Counted from the stretch's first letter, positions 51,798 to 61,070 are shown. The stretch is 64,000 bases of DNA from Planctomycetia bacterium (GCA_014192425.1 BJHK01000002.1:112147-176146); one strand, 5' to 3'. Notes: generated by a model not told the origin, from the letters alone. Numbers and translations are program-made.

Positions 51798-54080
51798 CTA
51801 CGGGCGCCACGAATCGTCCCGCCGGACCGCCACCCGGCTCCGGCTTTCGGTCACGGCTCCATTGGCCGGGCGGCCCGCCGTGATCAGGGCGGCGACGTCG
51901 GCGCCGATTTCGCCGTGGGCCCAAAAGCTGAAGGCCAGCCCCACGAGACCGGCGCAGGTGAGCAGTACCAAGGCCGGCCGGTCGTCGGACCCGAGCAGAA
52001 ACATCAGGCCCATCGTCAGGAGCGGTCCGCCCCCGGCCATCAGCAGATACCAGCCGCTGCGACGGCCGACGGCGACGAGCGCGGCCTCGTCGTCGTGGTC
52101 GGTCGCGCGATCGAGCAGCGCCGGGTAGAACGACCGCAGCACGAGCAGAGTCACCAGGAAGAAGGTATAGGCCGCCGCCATCAGCGCGCAGACGGACGCC
52201 GACTGCAGAAACAGCCAGCGCATCGGCAGCGGCGGCCAGCCCACCTGCGCGGCGAACAGGATCAGGCCGCCGACCCCGCAGGCGATCCACAGGCTGACCG
52301 CGATCCAGGTCAACCGGTCGGCGCAGAAAAGGGTCCGGCGCCGCAGTCGCTCGAGCTCCGCCGCATCGATGGGCGGCGCGGTGCCCCGCAGCCGCGGCAC
52401 GATCCCGGCCCACACGCGCCAGCCGATCCAGATCGCCAGCGGAATCACGATCACGTTGACGATCGCCCCGGCAACGTGGAAGGCCCGCAGCGCATCGGCG
52501 TGCCGCGGCGCGAGGTCCGCAGTCGCGTAGCTGGCGTCGATGATCCGACGCTGGTGCATGTTGTTGGCGATCGCCATGATCAGGTTGGGCAGCGTCATGC
52601 ACGCGCTCGCCGCGACGAATGGCCGCGCGCGGGCGAACCGGCGCCAGCCTCCGCGCGGCAGGCCGAGCAGGCCGCGGGCCCGCGGCTGGCCCACGAGCGC
52701 GAGCCGCCGCGCCATCTCGCGCCCCGACCCCGGCCGGCACTCACGGTCGGCCGCCAGGCACTCTCCGAGCAGTTCGGCGAGCGCCACGGCCGCGGGATCG
52801 GCCGCCGCGACGTCGATCGTGTGCTCCCCACGCTGCCGGCGGGCGAGCATGTCGGCGATGGCCCCTGACACGTCGCCGCCGGCCGGCGCATCCTGGAACG
52901 GCCGCCGGCCGGTGAGCAGTTCGGCGAGCAGGGCGGCGAGCGAAAACAGGTCGGTCCGCCCGTCGAGTTCGTCCGGCGACCGCTCGTGCCCCGGGTCGAA
53001 GGCCTCGAGGTGCTCGGGCGACATGTAGGCCAGGCTGCCCCCGAAGTAGGCGGCCGGGCCGTGCGCCGGATGGCTGGCCAGGGAGCTCGTGTTGAAGTCG
53101 CCGAGGTGCACGCTGCCGTCGGCACCGAGCAGGACGTTGGCCGGCTTGACGTCGCGGTGCAGGACACCCGCCGCGTGCGCGTGCGCGAGCGCGTCGGCGA
53201 GCTGGATGCCGATGCGGACGACCACGGCCGGCCACGACGTCCGGGCGCTGGCCGCCAGCGTCGGCGAATCGCTGGCCAGCCCGAGCCCCGAACTCGCGGC
53301 GGCCTCCCGCACCGCCTCGACGAGGATCGCGCCACAGCGATCACGGGCTGGTGTGCGCCGCACCCGGTCCACGACCTGGGCGAGCGTGCCGCCGGGCAGG
53401 AACTGCTCGTAGACCAGCCGCATCCGTGGGCGATCGGCGGCGGCCTCGAGCCGCCGCTGGTCGTAGATCCGCACGATGTGCGGATGGTCGAGCTGGGCGA
53501 GCGTACGGGCTTCGTCGCCCCGGTCGCCCGAGACCTTGAGGGCCACGATCCGGCCGATCGAGATCTGACGGGCCAGGTAGACGGTGGCGAAGGCTCCGCG
53601 CCCGACCTCGGCGAGCACATGAAAGTCGTCCACGGTATGGCCGGGCTGGAATTCCGCGCGGACGATGTCGGCCGCGAGGCTCGTCGTGATCGTCCGCTCG
53701 GTCCCCGCCAGCCAGCGTCTCAGTTCCGCCGCGCGGCCGGGGAACCGCCCGCAGAGCTCGGCGAGGTCGATCCCTTCACCCCGGGACTTGCGCAGGTGAT
53801 ACTCCTCGCAGACGAGTTCGACGGGCGGGCCCGCGGCATCGGCGATCTCCGGATGATCGGCGAGGTAGTCCTCGACCCGGGCCGCCCGGCCGCTGCGAAT
53901 CCGAAAGTCGAGATCGACCTTCACGAGTTCGACGAGCACGAGCCGGCGCAGAGTTGGGGACGCCTCCGGGAGAAATGGGGCCAGCGCCGGCTCGGAGCCG
54001 GATTCCCAGGCGGCGATGAAGGCCTCGAGCCGCTCGGCCACCACGTTCCAGGCGGCGGTCTGTTCGATCGCGACGGTCAC
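51798..54080 (-). CDS. Membrane Ser/Thr protein kinase with DFN in place of DFG
   Basis: A 760-residue kinase from GTG 54080. Residues about 1-150 are an N-terminal unit common in planctomycete kinases (FLPEASPTLRRLVLVELVKVD). The kinase domain has EVGRGAFATVYLARQ, the VALKVS Lys, catalytic HRDVKPANVLL, then GDFNTSSLAS instead of DFG, and YMSPEHLEAFD. The C-terminus has about six membrane segments (IVNVIVIPLAIWIGWRVW and others). It is divergent to an ECF sigma gene 130 bases away. Substrates are unknown. Confidence 0.88.
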   Translation of the reverse strand: MTVAIEQTAAWNVVAERLEAFIAAWESGSEPALAPFLPEASPTLRRLVLVELVKVDLDFRIRSGRAARVEDYLADHPEIADAAGPPVELVCEEYHLRKSRGEGIDLAELCGRFPGRAAELRRWLAGTERTITTSLAADIVRAEFQPGHTVDDFHVLAEVGRGAFATVYLARQISIGRIVALKVSGDRGDEARTLAQLDHPHIVRIYDQRRLEAAADRPRMRLVYEQFLPGGTLAQVVDRVRRTPARDRCGAILVEAVREAAASSGLGLASDSPTLAASARTSWPAVVVRIGIQLADALAHAHAAGVLHRDVKPANVLLGADGSVHLGDFNTSSLASHPAHGPAAYFGGSLAYMSPEHLEAFDPGHERSPDELDGRTDLFSLAALLAELLTGRRPFQDAPAGGDVSGAIADMLARRQRGEHTIDVAAADPAAVALAELLGECLAADRECRPGSGREMARRLALVGQPRARGLLGLPRGGWRRFARARPFVAASACMTLPNLIMAIANNMHQRRIIDASYATADLAPRHADALRAFHVAGAIVNVIVIPLAIWIGWRVWAGIVPRLRGTAPPIDAAELERLRRRTLFCADRLTWIAVSLWIACGVGGLILFAAQVGWPPLPMRWLFLQSASVCALMAAAYTFFLVTLLVLRSFYPALLDRATDHDDEAALVAVGRRSGWYLLMAGGGPLLTMGLMFLLGSDDRPALVLLTCAGLVGLAFSFWAHGEIGADVAALITAGRPANGAVTESRSRVAVRRDDSWRP

Positions 54081-54212
54081 ACGCAGACTTCCGACGTCGG
54101 TGCTGGAGGGGGGCGTGCGGTCCAGGCCTGCGGCGGGGGGGGCGGCGGTGCCGCACGCCCACCGGACGCGGGTTCCCCGGATGATACCCCCGCGCCGGAG
54201 GGCGACGGTAGC

Positions 54213-54827
54213 ATGGCGGGCATGGAGCCCGTGGAAGAACCTGTCCGGTGGAGCGACCCCCGCGCCGTGGCAGCCTGCGTCGAGGCGCATCGTCCCCGGC
54301 TGGTGGCCTTCATCGCCCAGCGGATGTCGCCGGGCCTGCGGCAGCGGCTCGACCCCGACGACGTCGTCCAGGAGGTGAGCCTGGCGGCGGTGCGGCCGGC
54401 CGACGCCGCCGCGCCCCTCGACGGCCCGCGCCGGGATCCCTTCGGCTGGCTCTGCCACGTGGCCGAGCAGCGGATCATCGACGCCCACCGGCGACACTTC
54501 GGCGCCGCCAAGCGGGATGCCGGCCGCGAGATCTCGATCAACGCGCCGCTGCGGGGTGCCGACGGCGACGAGGCCGGAGGGCTGGCGTCGCTCCTGGCCG
54601 TGAGCATGACCACGCCGAGCCAGGCGTTTTCCCGCGATGCCCGCGAGTATCGGCTCAAGCGGGTGATCGAAACGCTGCCCGAAGAACAGCAGGCGGCGAT
54701 CCGCATGCGGTATGTGGACGGCCTGACCACGAAGGACATCGCCGGGCGGATCGGCAAGTCGGACGTGGCCGTCCGCGTGATGCTGTCGCGGACCGTGCAG
54801 AAGCTCCAGCAGCTCCTTGGGGAATGA
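54213..54827 (+). CDS. ECF-type RNA polymerase sigma factor
   Basis: A 204-residue factor. Region 2 has RLVAFIAQRMSPGLRQRLDPDDVVQEV, with FGWLCHVAEQRIIDAHRRH; region 4 has LPEEQQAAIRMRYVDGLTTKDIA and GKSDVAVRVMLSRTVQKLQ. GGAGG lies 11 bases before ATG 54213. It is next to the kinase gene, as is frequent for planctomycete ECF factors controlled by kinases. The last 73 bases are duplicated at 56170. Confidence 0.9.
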   Translation: MAGMEPVEEPVRWSDPRAVAACVEAHRPRLVAFIAQRMSPGLRQRLDPDDVVQEVSLAAVRPADAAAPLDGPRRDPFGWLCHVAEQRIIDAHRRHFGAAKRDAGREISINAPLRGADGDEAGGLASLLAVSMTTPSQAFSRDAREYRLKRVIETLPEEQQAAIRMRYVDGLTTKDIAGRIGKSDVAVRVMLSRTVQKLQQLLGE

Positions 54828-54958
54828 GCGGGGCGCGAGGTGCGGCTCGCGGCTCGCGGGGTGCGACATGGGGCGGCGGAAAACTCGTGTTCCGCTCCGA
54901 GCCACACCTGTGTATCACACGCTTGGAGATCGAGCGGGTTCACTCAGGAGAAAGCGCG

Positions 54959-55489
54959 ATGAACGAGATCGTGAAGCGGATGACGGGCGGAGGGTTGGTC
55001 CTGCTGGTGACGGCTGTCGCGACGATCGCGCAGGCCGGGCCACCCATGCTCAGCACCAATCCCGGCAGTCTCGCGATCTTTCCCGCCAAGGGGCAGAGCC
55101 CGGAGCAGCAGAAGGCCGACGAGGCGGCCGCCTATGATTGGGCCACGAAGCAGACCGGCTGGGATCCCTATCAGGCCAAGGCCGTTTTGGATCAGCAGAC
55201 CCATGCTTCGGCCGCAGCGGCCGGAGCCGCTCGGGGCGGCGCCTTCAAGGGGGCGGCCGGCGGCGCCGCGGCGGGCGCGGCCATCGGCGCCATCGCCGGC
55301 GATGCCGGCAAGGGCGCGGCGATCGGTTCGGCGGCGTTGGGCATGACGGGGGGCGTGCGGTCGCGGCGCGCGATGCGGGCGGCCGGCGGTGCCTCCGATG
55401 CCACCGTGGCCGCGTATCAGCAGCAGTTCCAGGTGTGGAACCGGAACTTCATGGCGGCGCTCGAGGCGAAGGGCTACACCGTGCGGTGA
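54959..55489 (+). CDS. Secreted glycine-zipper protein
   Basis: A 176-residue protein. It has a signal peptide (LVLLVTAVATIAQAG), a helical part (SPEQQKADEAAAYDWATKQ), and a glycine zipper (GGAFKGAAGGAAAGAAIGAI). A charged C-terminus (VAAYQQQFQVWNRNFMAAL) follows. Glycine-zipper proteins sit in the envelope or form pores. AGGAG is eight bases before ATG 54959. Confidence 0.8.
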   Translation: MNEIVKRMTGGGLVLLVTAVATIAQAGPPMLSTNPGSLAIFPAKGQSPEQQKADEAAAYDWATKQTGWDPYQAKAVLDQQTHASAAAAGAARGGAFKGAAGGAAAGAAIGAIAGDAGKGAAIGSAALGMTGGVRSRRAMRAAGGASDATVAAYQQQFQVWNRNFMAALEAKGYTVR

Positions 55490-55568
55490 AGCCCGACACG
55501 CGGCGGCGGCCCGGGTACGGAAGCGCCGGCGGAACTTGACACCTTTCACATCCCAAGGAGACGGAATC

Positions 55569-55985
55569 ATGATCCTGCGAACCCTGACGATCGGCGTGGC
55601 AGTGATGATCGCGGCATTGGCGGTGGGCGACGACGCATGGGCCGGCCAGACCTGGCTGTGTTCGATCGCGTCGGCCGTCGCGGTGGACGAGGACGGCACC
55701 ATCGGTCCGCCCGATCTCGGTGACCGCGAGCGACCCACGTTCTTCCGCGTGGATGCCGAGAAAAAGGAACTGACGCTGCTCGGCCCCGACTCACGCCGTG
55801 GCGAGGTGACGAAATTGGAGTCGGTGAAGGAGATCGACGGGCAGCACGTGTTCAGCGGCGTGGAGAATGGCCGCGTCATCAGCGTGATCATCACCAAGGA
55901 TGGCCGGATGACACTGTCGGTCATGAGCGACGGCGTCGTCTGGTCGGTTTTCGGGCACGCGCTGCGGGACGAAGACAGGAAGTGA
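55569..55985 (+). CDS. Small secreted hypothetical protein
   Basis: A 138-residue protein. It has a signal peptide (LTIGVAVMIAALAVGDDAWA), then the body QTWLCSIASAVAVDEDG, PDSRRGEVTKLESVKEIDG and SVIITKDGRMTLSVMSDG. AAGGAG is eight bases before ATG 55569. The family is not recognised. It lies between the two copies of the sigma 3' sequence. Confidence 0.75.
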   Translation: MILRTLTIGVAVMIAALAVGDDAWAGQTWLCSIASAVAVDEDGTIGPPDLGDRERPTFFRVDAEKKELTLLGPDSRRGEVTKLESVKEIDGQHVFSGVENGRVISVIITKDGRMTLSVMSDGVVWSVFGHALRDEDRK

Positions 55986-56169
55986 CGCGGGCGGCGAGCG
56001 GCATGGCGGACCGGCGCTTTTTTGCCATGTGAGGGTCGAATAGGGCCGGTTGGCAGTGCCGTCGCTTGGTCGTGGATTTCGATCTGCGCGGATCACGGAA
56101 CAGGTAGCACCGAGAGCATCCAATAGTTGACACAACGAGCCGATGGTTCAGGGCTGCATCGACGGCAGC

Positions 56170-56256
56170 GCCGGGCGGATCGGCAAGTCGGACGTGGCCG
56201 TCCGCGTGATGCTGTCGCGGACCGTGCAGAAGCTCCAGCAGCGTCTCGGAAAATGA
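56170..56256 (+). pseudogene. Duplicated 3' end of the ECF sigma gene
   Basis: The first 73 bases match 54741-54813 exactly by eye. The frame continues AGRIGKSDVAVRVMLSRTVQ and ends LQQRLGK-stop (TGA 56254). Only sigma region 4.2 remains, without a start. It is preceded by a stretch with no gene (55986-56169). Confidence 0.85.
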
Positions 56257-56258
56257 AC

Positions 56259-56293
56259 GGGTCGCGGGATCCGACATGCGGACCCCGCGACCC
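56259..56293. terminator. GC hairpin between convergent ends
   Basis: GGGTCGCGGG and CCCGCGACCC form a perfect 10-base stem with a 15-base loop. There is no T-run. It lies between the sigma relic and the convergent leftward gene that ends at 56312, and may act as a transcription block. Confidence 0.4.
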
Positions 56294-56311
56294 GCGGGAC
56301 TCGATCACGAA

Positions 56312-57661
56312 TCACTTGGCGGCGCCGGCCGCCTTCTTGGCGGGGAGCAGCTCGACGGGAACGACGGCCGCGACGGTGCCGTCGGCGAGGGCCACGATGA
56401 GGTCGGCCTTCGTCGCGGCATCGAGCGTCGCCGCCGGCACGGTCGCCTGCAGTCCGGCCTCGGTCCACGTGCGCACCACGCACTCGAGGATCACAACCCC
56501 GACCTTGACCGCCACCCGGCCCTGCGTACCGCCGAGGCCCTGTGCCGGCAGTTCGAAGCCCTCACCCACCCGCAGCTGCGGGAGCGGCTCGGCCTGCGTC
56601 GCGGCAGCGGGCTTGCCGACGACCACGGCGGACTCCGTGGTGGCGACCGTCTCCTCGATCACGACCGGCTGTGCCGGAGCGACGGGCTCCGAGTACACGA
56701 CGATCGGATCGGCCGGCACGGTCCGCACGAAGGGCCGCTCGATCACGACCCCGTCGCCCGCGTAGCAGCCGCCGTGTCGGCCACCGAGGCCGTCGGCGAA
56801 GGCGGCGGCGGACAGGCCGATGGCGACCCAGTCCCAGGCGGTCGGCCCGGGTCCGACCACGGGAGGGGCAGGATCGGCGGGCATGTCGGCACCGGGCGCT
56901 CCGTCGCCGGGCGCCGGCTCGCCGGGTGCCGGATCCCTGGGTGCCGGATCCCTGGGTGCCGGATCCCTGGGTGCCGGATCCCTGGGTGCCGGATCCCCGG
57001 CACCGCCGCCGGCGTCCCGCCCGCCCGCGAAGTCGAAGGCACCGGGACGCACGCGTTCAATGTCGCGGATGTCGGCGATCCCGTCGCGGTCCGAGTCCCG
57101 CAGGCCGAGCCGGGTGCCGTCGGGCCCCACACCGGGGATCCGATCCCGAGGCGGGGTGTCGCGCCGCCCAGCGATGGGCAGCCGCTCGCCCCGCACGACC
57201 TCTCGCGGCAGGATCTGCAACGGCTTGAGGGCCGTCATCGGGGCCTTGAGGCCCGGATTCGCAGGCGCGACGAGCGTCGCCGGAGGCGTGAGAGCCACGC
57301 TGCCGGGCTTGCCAGGCTTCAAGGCCGCCGGCGGCGGGGTGAAGGCCGGTGTCGGTGACCGGAGCGACGTCACCGGTGGCCGGACCACCGCCGCCGGCGG
57401 GTTGAAGACAGCAACCGGGGGCTTGGCCGTGATCGCAGGCCTGCCGCTGCCGGCGGGGAACAGGCTGCGGCCGCCGCCGAACGTCTGCGGCGGCACGAAT
57501 CGGGCGGGCGACTGAACGGCGGCAGGGCGACCGCCCGACGCGGACCGCGGGGCCAACAGGGCCCGGGGCTGCTGATTGAACGTTGCCGGCGGCACGGCAT
57601 GAACCGGGGACACGACGGCGACCGCGAGGGTCAGGCTGAGGATGGGACGAGTGACGTGCAT
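56312..57661 (-). CDS. Secreted Pro-rich protein with DPAPR repeats
   Basis: A 449-residue protein with a signal peptide (ILSLTLAVAVVSPVHA). A long Pro/Ala region is followed by a calcium-type DSDRDGIADIRDIERV at about 205, five 15-bp repeats (DPAPR), a hydrophobic WDWVAIGLSAAAFADGLGG, and a globular C-terminal domain (LRVGEGFELPAQGLGGTQGRV). It is likely a surface or envelope protein; no family is recognised. Confidence 0.75.
   Translation of the reverse strand: MHVTRPILSLTLAVAVVSPVHAVPPATFNQQPRALLAPRSASGGRPAAVQSPARFVPPQTFGGGRSLFPAGSGRPAITAKPPVAVFNPPAAVVRPPVTSLRSPTPAFTPPPAALKPGKPGSVALTPPATLVAPANPGLKAPMTALKPLQILPREVVRGERLPIAGRRDTPPRDRIPGVGPDGTRLGLRDSDRDGIADIRDIERVRPGAFDFAGGRDAGGGAGDPAPRDPAPRDPAPRDPAPRDPAPGEPAPGDGAPGADMPADPAPPVVGPGPTAWDWVAIGLSAAAFADGLGGRHGGCYAGDGVVIERPFVRTVPADPIVVYSEPVAPAQPVVIEETVATTESAVVVGKPAAATQAEPLPQLRVGEGFELPAQGLGGTQGRVAVKVGVVILECVVRTWTEAGLQATVPAATLDAATKADLIVALADGTVAAVVPVELLPAKKAAGAAK
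56924..56998 (-). repeat. 15-bp tandem repeat, five copies, encoding DPAPR
   Basis: On the plus strand the unit gggtgccggatccct is repeated four times, with a fifth copy changed by one base. It codes for Asp-Pro-Ala-Pro-Arg. Confidence 0.95.
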
Positions 57662-57818
57662 GGCTGGGCTCCTGGGAGGCGGGAGCCGGCTCGATGTGAG
57701 CCGGCGTCGATCCCGCCAGAGGCTCGAGCGCAGGCCGGGCGAAAGTGTTACAGGGCGTCCCGATCCTCCCGGAAAATTCGTTGGTCCCGATCGAGCGGGG
57801 TGATCCCTCCACCTGCAG

Positions 57819-58001
57819 TCATGCCCCCCGCGGCTTGCGTTTTGCGGCCCGGGATTCCGCGCTCCACTTGTAGGGCGGCCGTATCGTCCCGCCGTGTCCC
57901 TCGCGGAGGGCGGCGATCACATCGGCGAACCCGCGATGTGCATCGAGGGTTGCAGCCAGGCCGAGCAACCGTCGGTCTGGCCGGCGGGCGTCATGTGCCA
58001 C
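57819..58001 (-). pseudogene. Possible fragment resembling the Mfd N-terminus
   Basis: A frame from GTG 58001 reads LLGLAATLDAHRGFADVIAA then LREGHGGTI, which is like the opening of planctomycete transcription-repair coupling factors (an AHxGFADVxAAL...GT pattern). It then switches to an unrelated basic tail (PPYKWSAESRAAKRKPRGA). Recognition is from memory and weak. It could instead be a short unknown gene that overlaps nothing. Confidence 0.3.
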
Positions 58002-58039
58002 GCGAAAGGTTTGGACTCGTTCTGCTGCCGGCTGACGCG

Positions 58040-59080
58040 TCAGTCGGGCTTCGCCTGGAGGAAGGCGAACGGCTCGGCCGGTTTCAGCGTTTCTGACGCG
58101 TCGCCGCTGTAGGTTTCGCCAGCCTTGAGGGCAAGCCGCTTCACCGGGGCACCGGCGTCGAACGAGAGGCTCTCGAGCGGCAGCCAAAACACCGTGGGGC
58201 TGGTCGCCGAATCGAAGTACATCACACGGTCCTTGTGGTCATACACCGTGCGCCAGATCGTGCTGGCGATGTTGGGCTTGTCGGGGACGGTGAATCCGAG
58301 CGGCACCGACACCCCGCGGATCACGCTGAAGATCTGGGCGACGGCCCGCTTCGGGTCGGCGGTCTGCGGGAGGTTCGTCACATAGAACGATGCCCGAGCG
58401 AACCGGTCGGCCGCCCGATTGGTTCCGGGGAGCATCGTCAGGCCGCCGATCTCCTTCCAATAGGCGTTGAGGGAGAGCTGCTGGTCGAACGTGGGCGAGT
58501 TAGTCATCACCTGGAACTGCCGGCCGTGATGGACGACGAGTTTCCCCTTCACGTATTCAAGGATCGCCGAGTCGCCCGTGGGGTCCGAGATCGCCATGTG
58601 GCCAACACCGGGTTCGCCGTTGGGGAGGATCGGGGCGACGACCGTAAACGGTTCCTTCTCAAGCGCCGCCACGGCCTCCTTCACCGTAGCGAATGAGTCG
58701 AGCACGTACTGCGTCCAGCAGGCGATCGACATGGTGGGCCGGCCGGCCACACGCTTGCCGTAGTCACTCTCGACGAGGTAGAGCGTGTTGGCAACGAGCC
58801 CCTTCTCATTCATGCCGTCCACGCTGGCGATCCCATAGAAAGAGACGACAGCCGAGCCATAGCGGCTCGTCCATTCAAGCGAGCCTGGGCCGGCGGTACC
58901 GTTCCGCTTCATGCCACGGGGAAACACCCACACTTCGGAGCCGGGGTCCTCGACCCAGTCCATCGATCGGGCCACCATCACGGTGTCGTTCGGTCCGAGA
59001 TAGACACACCGCGTGCATGCCTGGGCGGCGGTGGCGAGGGCACTGAGCACAGCGGCGGCGACAAGGAACTGACGAGGCAT
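58040..59080 (-). CDS. Secreted linear-amide C-N hydrolase (choloylglycine-hydrolase family)
   Basis: A 346-residue Ntn hydrolase with a signal peptide (FLVAAAVLSALATAAQA) and the nucleophile Cys right after it (ACTRCVYLG). It has the family's VARSMDWVEDPGSEVWVFP, VDGMNEKGLVANTLYL, GDSAILEYVKGKLVVHHG and VMTNSPTFDQQL. It cleaves an amide such as a conjugated bile salt, penicillin V or acyl-homoserine lactone; the natural substrate here is unknown. Confidence 0.9.
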   Translation of the reverse strand: MPRQFLVAAAVLSALATAAQACTRCVYLGPNDTVMVARSMDWVEDPGSEVWVFPRGMKRNGTAGPGSLEWTSRYGSAVVSFYGIASVDGMNEKGLVANTLYLVESDYGKRVAGRPTMSIACWTQYVLDSFATVKEAVAALEKEPFTVVAPILPNGEPGVGHMAISDPTGDSAILEYVKGKLVVHHGRQFQVMTNSPTFDQQLSLNAYWKEIGGLTMLPGTNRAADRFARASFYVTNLPQTADPKRAVAQIFSVIRGVSVPLGFTVPDKPNIASTIWRTVYDHKDRVMYFDSATSPTVFWLPLESLSFDAGAPVKRLALKAGETYSGDASETLKPAEPFAFLQAKPD

Positions 59081-59221
59081 GGAAGGAACTCCCGGGTTGA
59101 GCGAATCCAAGGCAGTGTATCGCTCCGATAGGTGGTGGGCGCCGCCGCCGGGCCGGCGGTACTCTCCGCGAGAGGCAGCCCTCCACCAGCGAACCGCGCG
59201 AGGCTCAGGTGTGAGCCCGGC

Positions 59222-60817
59222 TCAGTCGCCCTTCCCTTCCACCATCAGCTTGATGATTTCATCGACGTTGAACTTGGCCGGCTTCTGCCGCGGGGGAAAC
59301 TCGGCGAACGTCTTGAGGAAGTCCGCCACGATGGCCTGCGTCGGCATCGCCACCCACGCCCGTTCCAAATACCACCGGTTGTAGTTGTTGGAATCGGTGT
59401 CGGCCCGCTCGAACGGATCCGAACGGAGATTGAAGAGCTTCGGTGCCCGGAGCATCACGAACGGCTCCGTCCAGACCTGCAGCTGCCGGGCCCGCTGCTC
59501 CGCGAACACCAGCTTCCACTGGGCACGACGCAGGGCCACCAGCTGGGCGTCGTCGCTGAAGTAGAAGAACTCCTCACGCGGGCCCTTCTTGGTCTCGCCC
59601 GTCAGGTGCGGCAGGAAGTTGTAGCCGTCGAGGTGGGCCTTGTAGGTCGTGCCGCCGATATCGTGCCCCGCGCGAAGCTTGTCCTTGATCGCCGGATCAC
59701 CGACGGCCGCCAGCAGCGTCGGCACCCAGTCGAGGTGCGACATGATCTCGTTGGAGACCGTTCCGGCCTTGATCCTGCCGGGCCAGCGGACGAGCCCCGC
59801 CACGCGGTAGCCTCCCTCCCAGTTGGTGTTCTTCTCGCTGCGGAACCAGGTGTTGCCGCCGTCCGGCCATTCGTTGAAGTGCGGGCCGTTGTCGCAGGTG
59901 TACACGACGATGGTGTTGTCGGCGATCTTCAGTTCCTCGAGCAGGTCGAGCAGTTCGCCGACGTGCTTGTCGTGCTCCACCATGCCGTCCGCGTACAGAC
60001 CCAGCCCGGTGACGCCCTGGCTCTCCTTCTTCAAGTGCGTGAAGAAGTGCATCCGCGACGTGTTCATCCAGGTCATCCACGGCTTGCCCGACTCGTGGTT
60101 CGTGCGGATGAACTTTTTGGCCCGCTGCAGGCAGTCCTCGTCGATCGTCTCCATCCGCTTGCGCGTGAGCGGACCGGTGTCCTTGATGACCTGCCGACCG
60201 ACGCGGCCGAACCGCGGGTCGACGGTCGGATCGTCCTTGTCCGCGGCCTGGGTGTCGAGCACGCCCCGCGGCCCGAACCGGGCCCGAAACGCCGGATCCT
60301 TCGGGTAATCCTCGTTCTCCGGCTCCTCCTCGGCGTTGAGGTGATAGAGGTTGCCGAAGAAGTCGTCAAAGCCGTGGACGGTCGGCAGGAACTCGTTGCG
60401 GTCGCCGAGATGATTCTTGCCGTACTGTCCCGACACGTACCCGTGCGGCTTGAGGAGTTCGGCGAGCGTCGGGTCCTTGGCGGAGATGCCGATGGCTGAG
60501 CCGGGCAGGCCGACCTTGGTCAGGCCCGTGCGGACCGGATGGATCCCGGTGAGGAAGGCGGAACGCCCCGCCGTGCAGCTCTGCTCGGCGTAGTAATCGG
60601 TGAACAGCATGCCTCCCTTCGCGATGCGGTCGATGTTCGGCGTCTGGTAACCGACGAGCCCCATGCTGTAGGCACTGATGTTCGCGAGGCCCACGTCGTC
60701 GCTCATGATGACGAGGATATTGGGCTTCGCTGCCTGGGCGGACACCGGCAGCGCTACGCATACGCAGCACGCCGCGACCACGCCGACGATGGCCCGGACA
60801 AATAGGGGCTGCTTCAC
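59222..60817 (-). CDS. Secreted sulfatase (formylglycine-dependent, arylsulfatase type)
   Basis: A 531-residue sulfatase. GTG 60817 has AGGAG eight bases upstream. A signal peptide (VGVVAACCVCVALPVSAQA) is followed by NILVIMSDDVGLANIS (metal ligands). The formylglycine motif Cys-Thr-Ala-Gly-Arg in SCTAGRSAFLTG fits C-x-A-x-R. Later motifs are TCDNGPHFNEWPDGGN and FRSEKNTNWEGGYRVAGLV. It removes sulfate from polysaccharides or aryl esters. Planctomycetes carry many such enzymes. Confidence 0.92.
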   Translation of the reverse strand: MKQPLFVRAIVGVVAACCVCVALPVSAQAAKPNILVIMSDDVGLANISAYSMGLVGYQTPNIDRIAKGGMLFTDYYAEQSCTAGRSAFLTGIHPVRTGLTKVGLPGSAIGISAKDPTLAELLKPHGYVSGQYGKNHLGDRNEFLPTVHGFDDFFGNLYHLNAEEEPENEDYPKDPAFRARFGPRGVLDTQAADKDDPTVDPRFGRVGRQVIKDTGPLTRKRMETIDEDCLQRAKKFIRTNHESGKPWMTWMNTSRMHFFTHLKKESQGVTGLGLYADGMVEHDKHVGELLDLLEELKIADNTIVVYTCDNGPHFNEWPDGGNTWFRSEKNTNWEGGYRVAGLVRWPGRIKAGTVSNEIMSHLDWVPTLLAAVGDPAIKDKLRAGHDIGGTTYKAHLDGYNFLPHLTGETKKGPREEFFYFSDDAQLVALRRAQWKLVFAEQRARQLQVWTEPFVMLRAPKLFNLRSDPFERADTDSNNYNRWYLERAWVAMPTQAIVADFLKTFAEFPPRQKPAKFNVDEIIKLMVEGKGD

Positions 60818-60831
60818 GACTGCTCTCCTCT

Positions 60832-60866
60832 GGGGGGTGGACGGGGGGGGGGGTGGGAGTGGGGGG
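60832..60866 (+). other. G-run cluster, potential G-quadruplex
   Basis: Four G-runs of at least three (six, eleven, three and six G) within 35 bases, just upstream of the sulfatase start, on the non-coding strand of that gene's leader. Confidence 0.6.
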
Positions 60867-61070
60867 CGCCGAAAACTACGGCCGTCTGCAACACACACAG
60901 CCTCTTGACCGCGCGTTGCGACCGCGAACTCGACGTCCGGCATGGTAGGGCAGGCGCGTTTCAGCCGCAACCAGCCCGCCGTTTTCGCCGAGACACTCCC
61001 GCAGCGGGGCCGTCGGCGCACGCGGCCCGCGAAGAAGCAGCCGCGCCCCGCTCTTGGAACGCGGCGGAGG

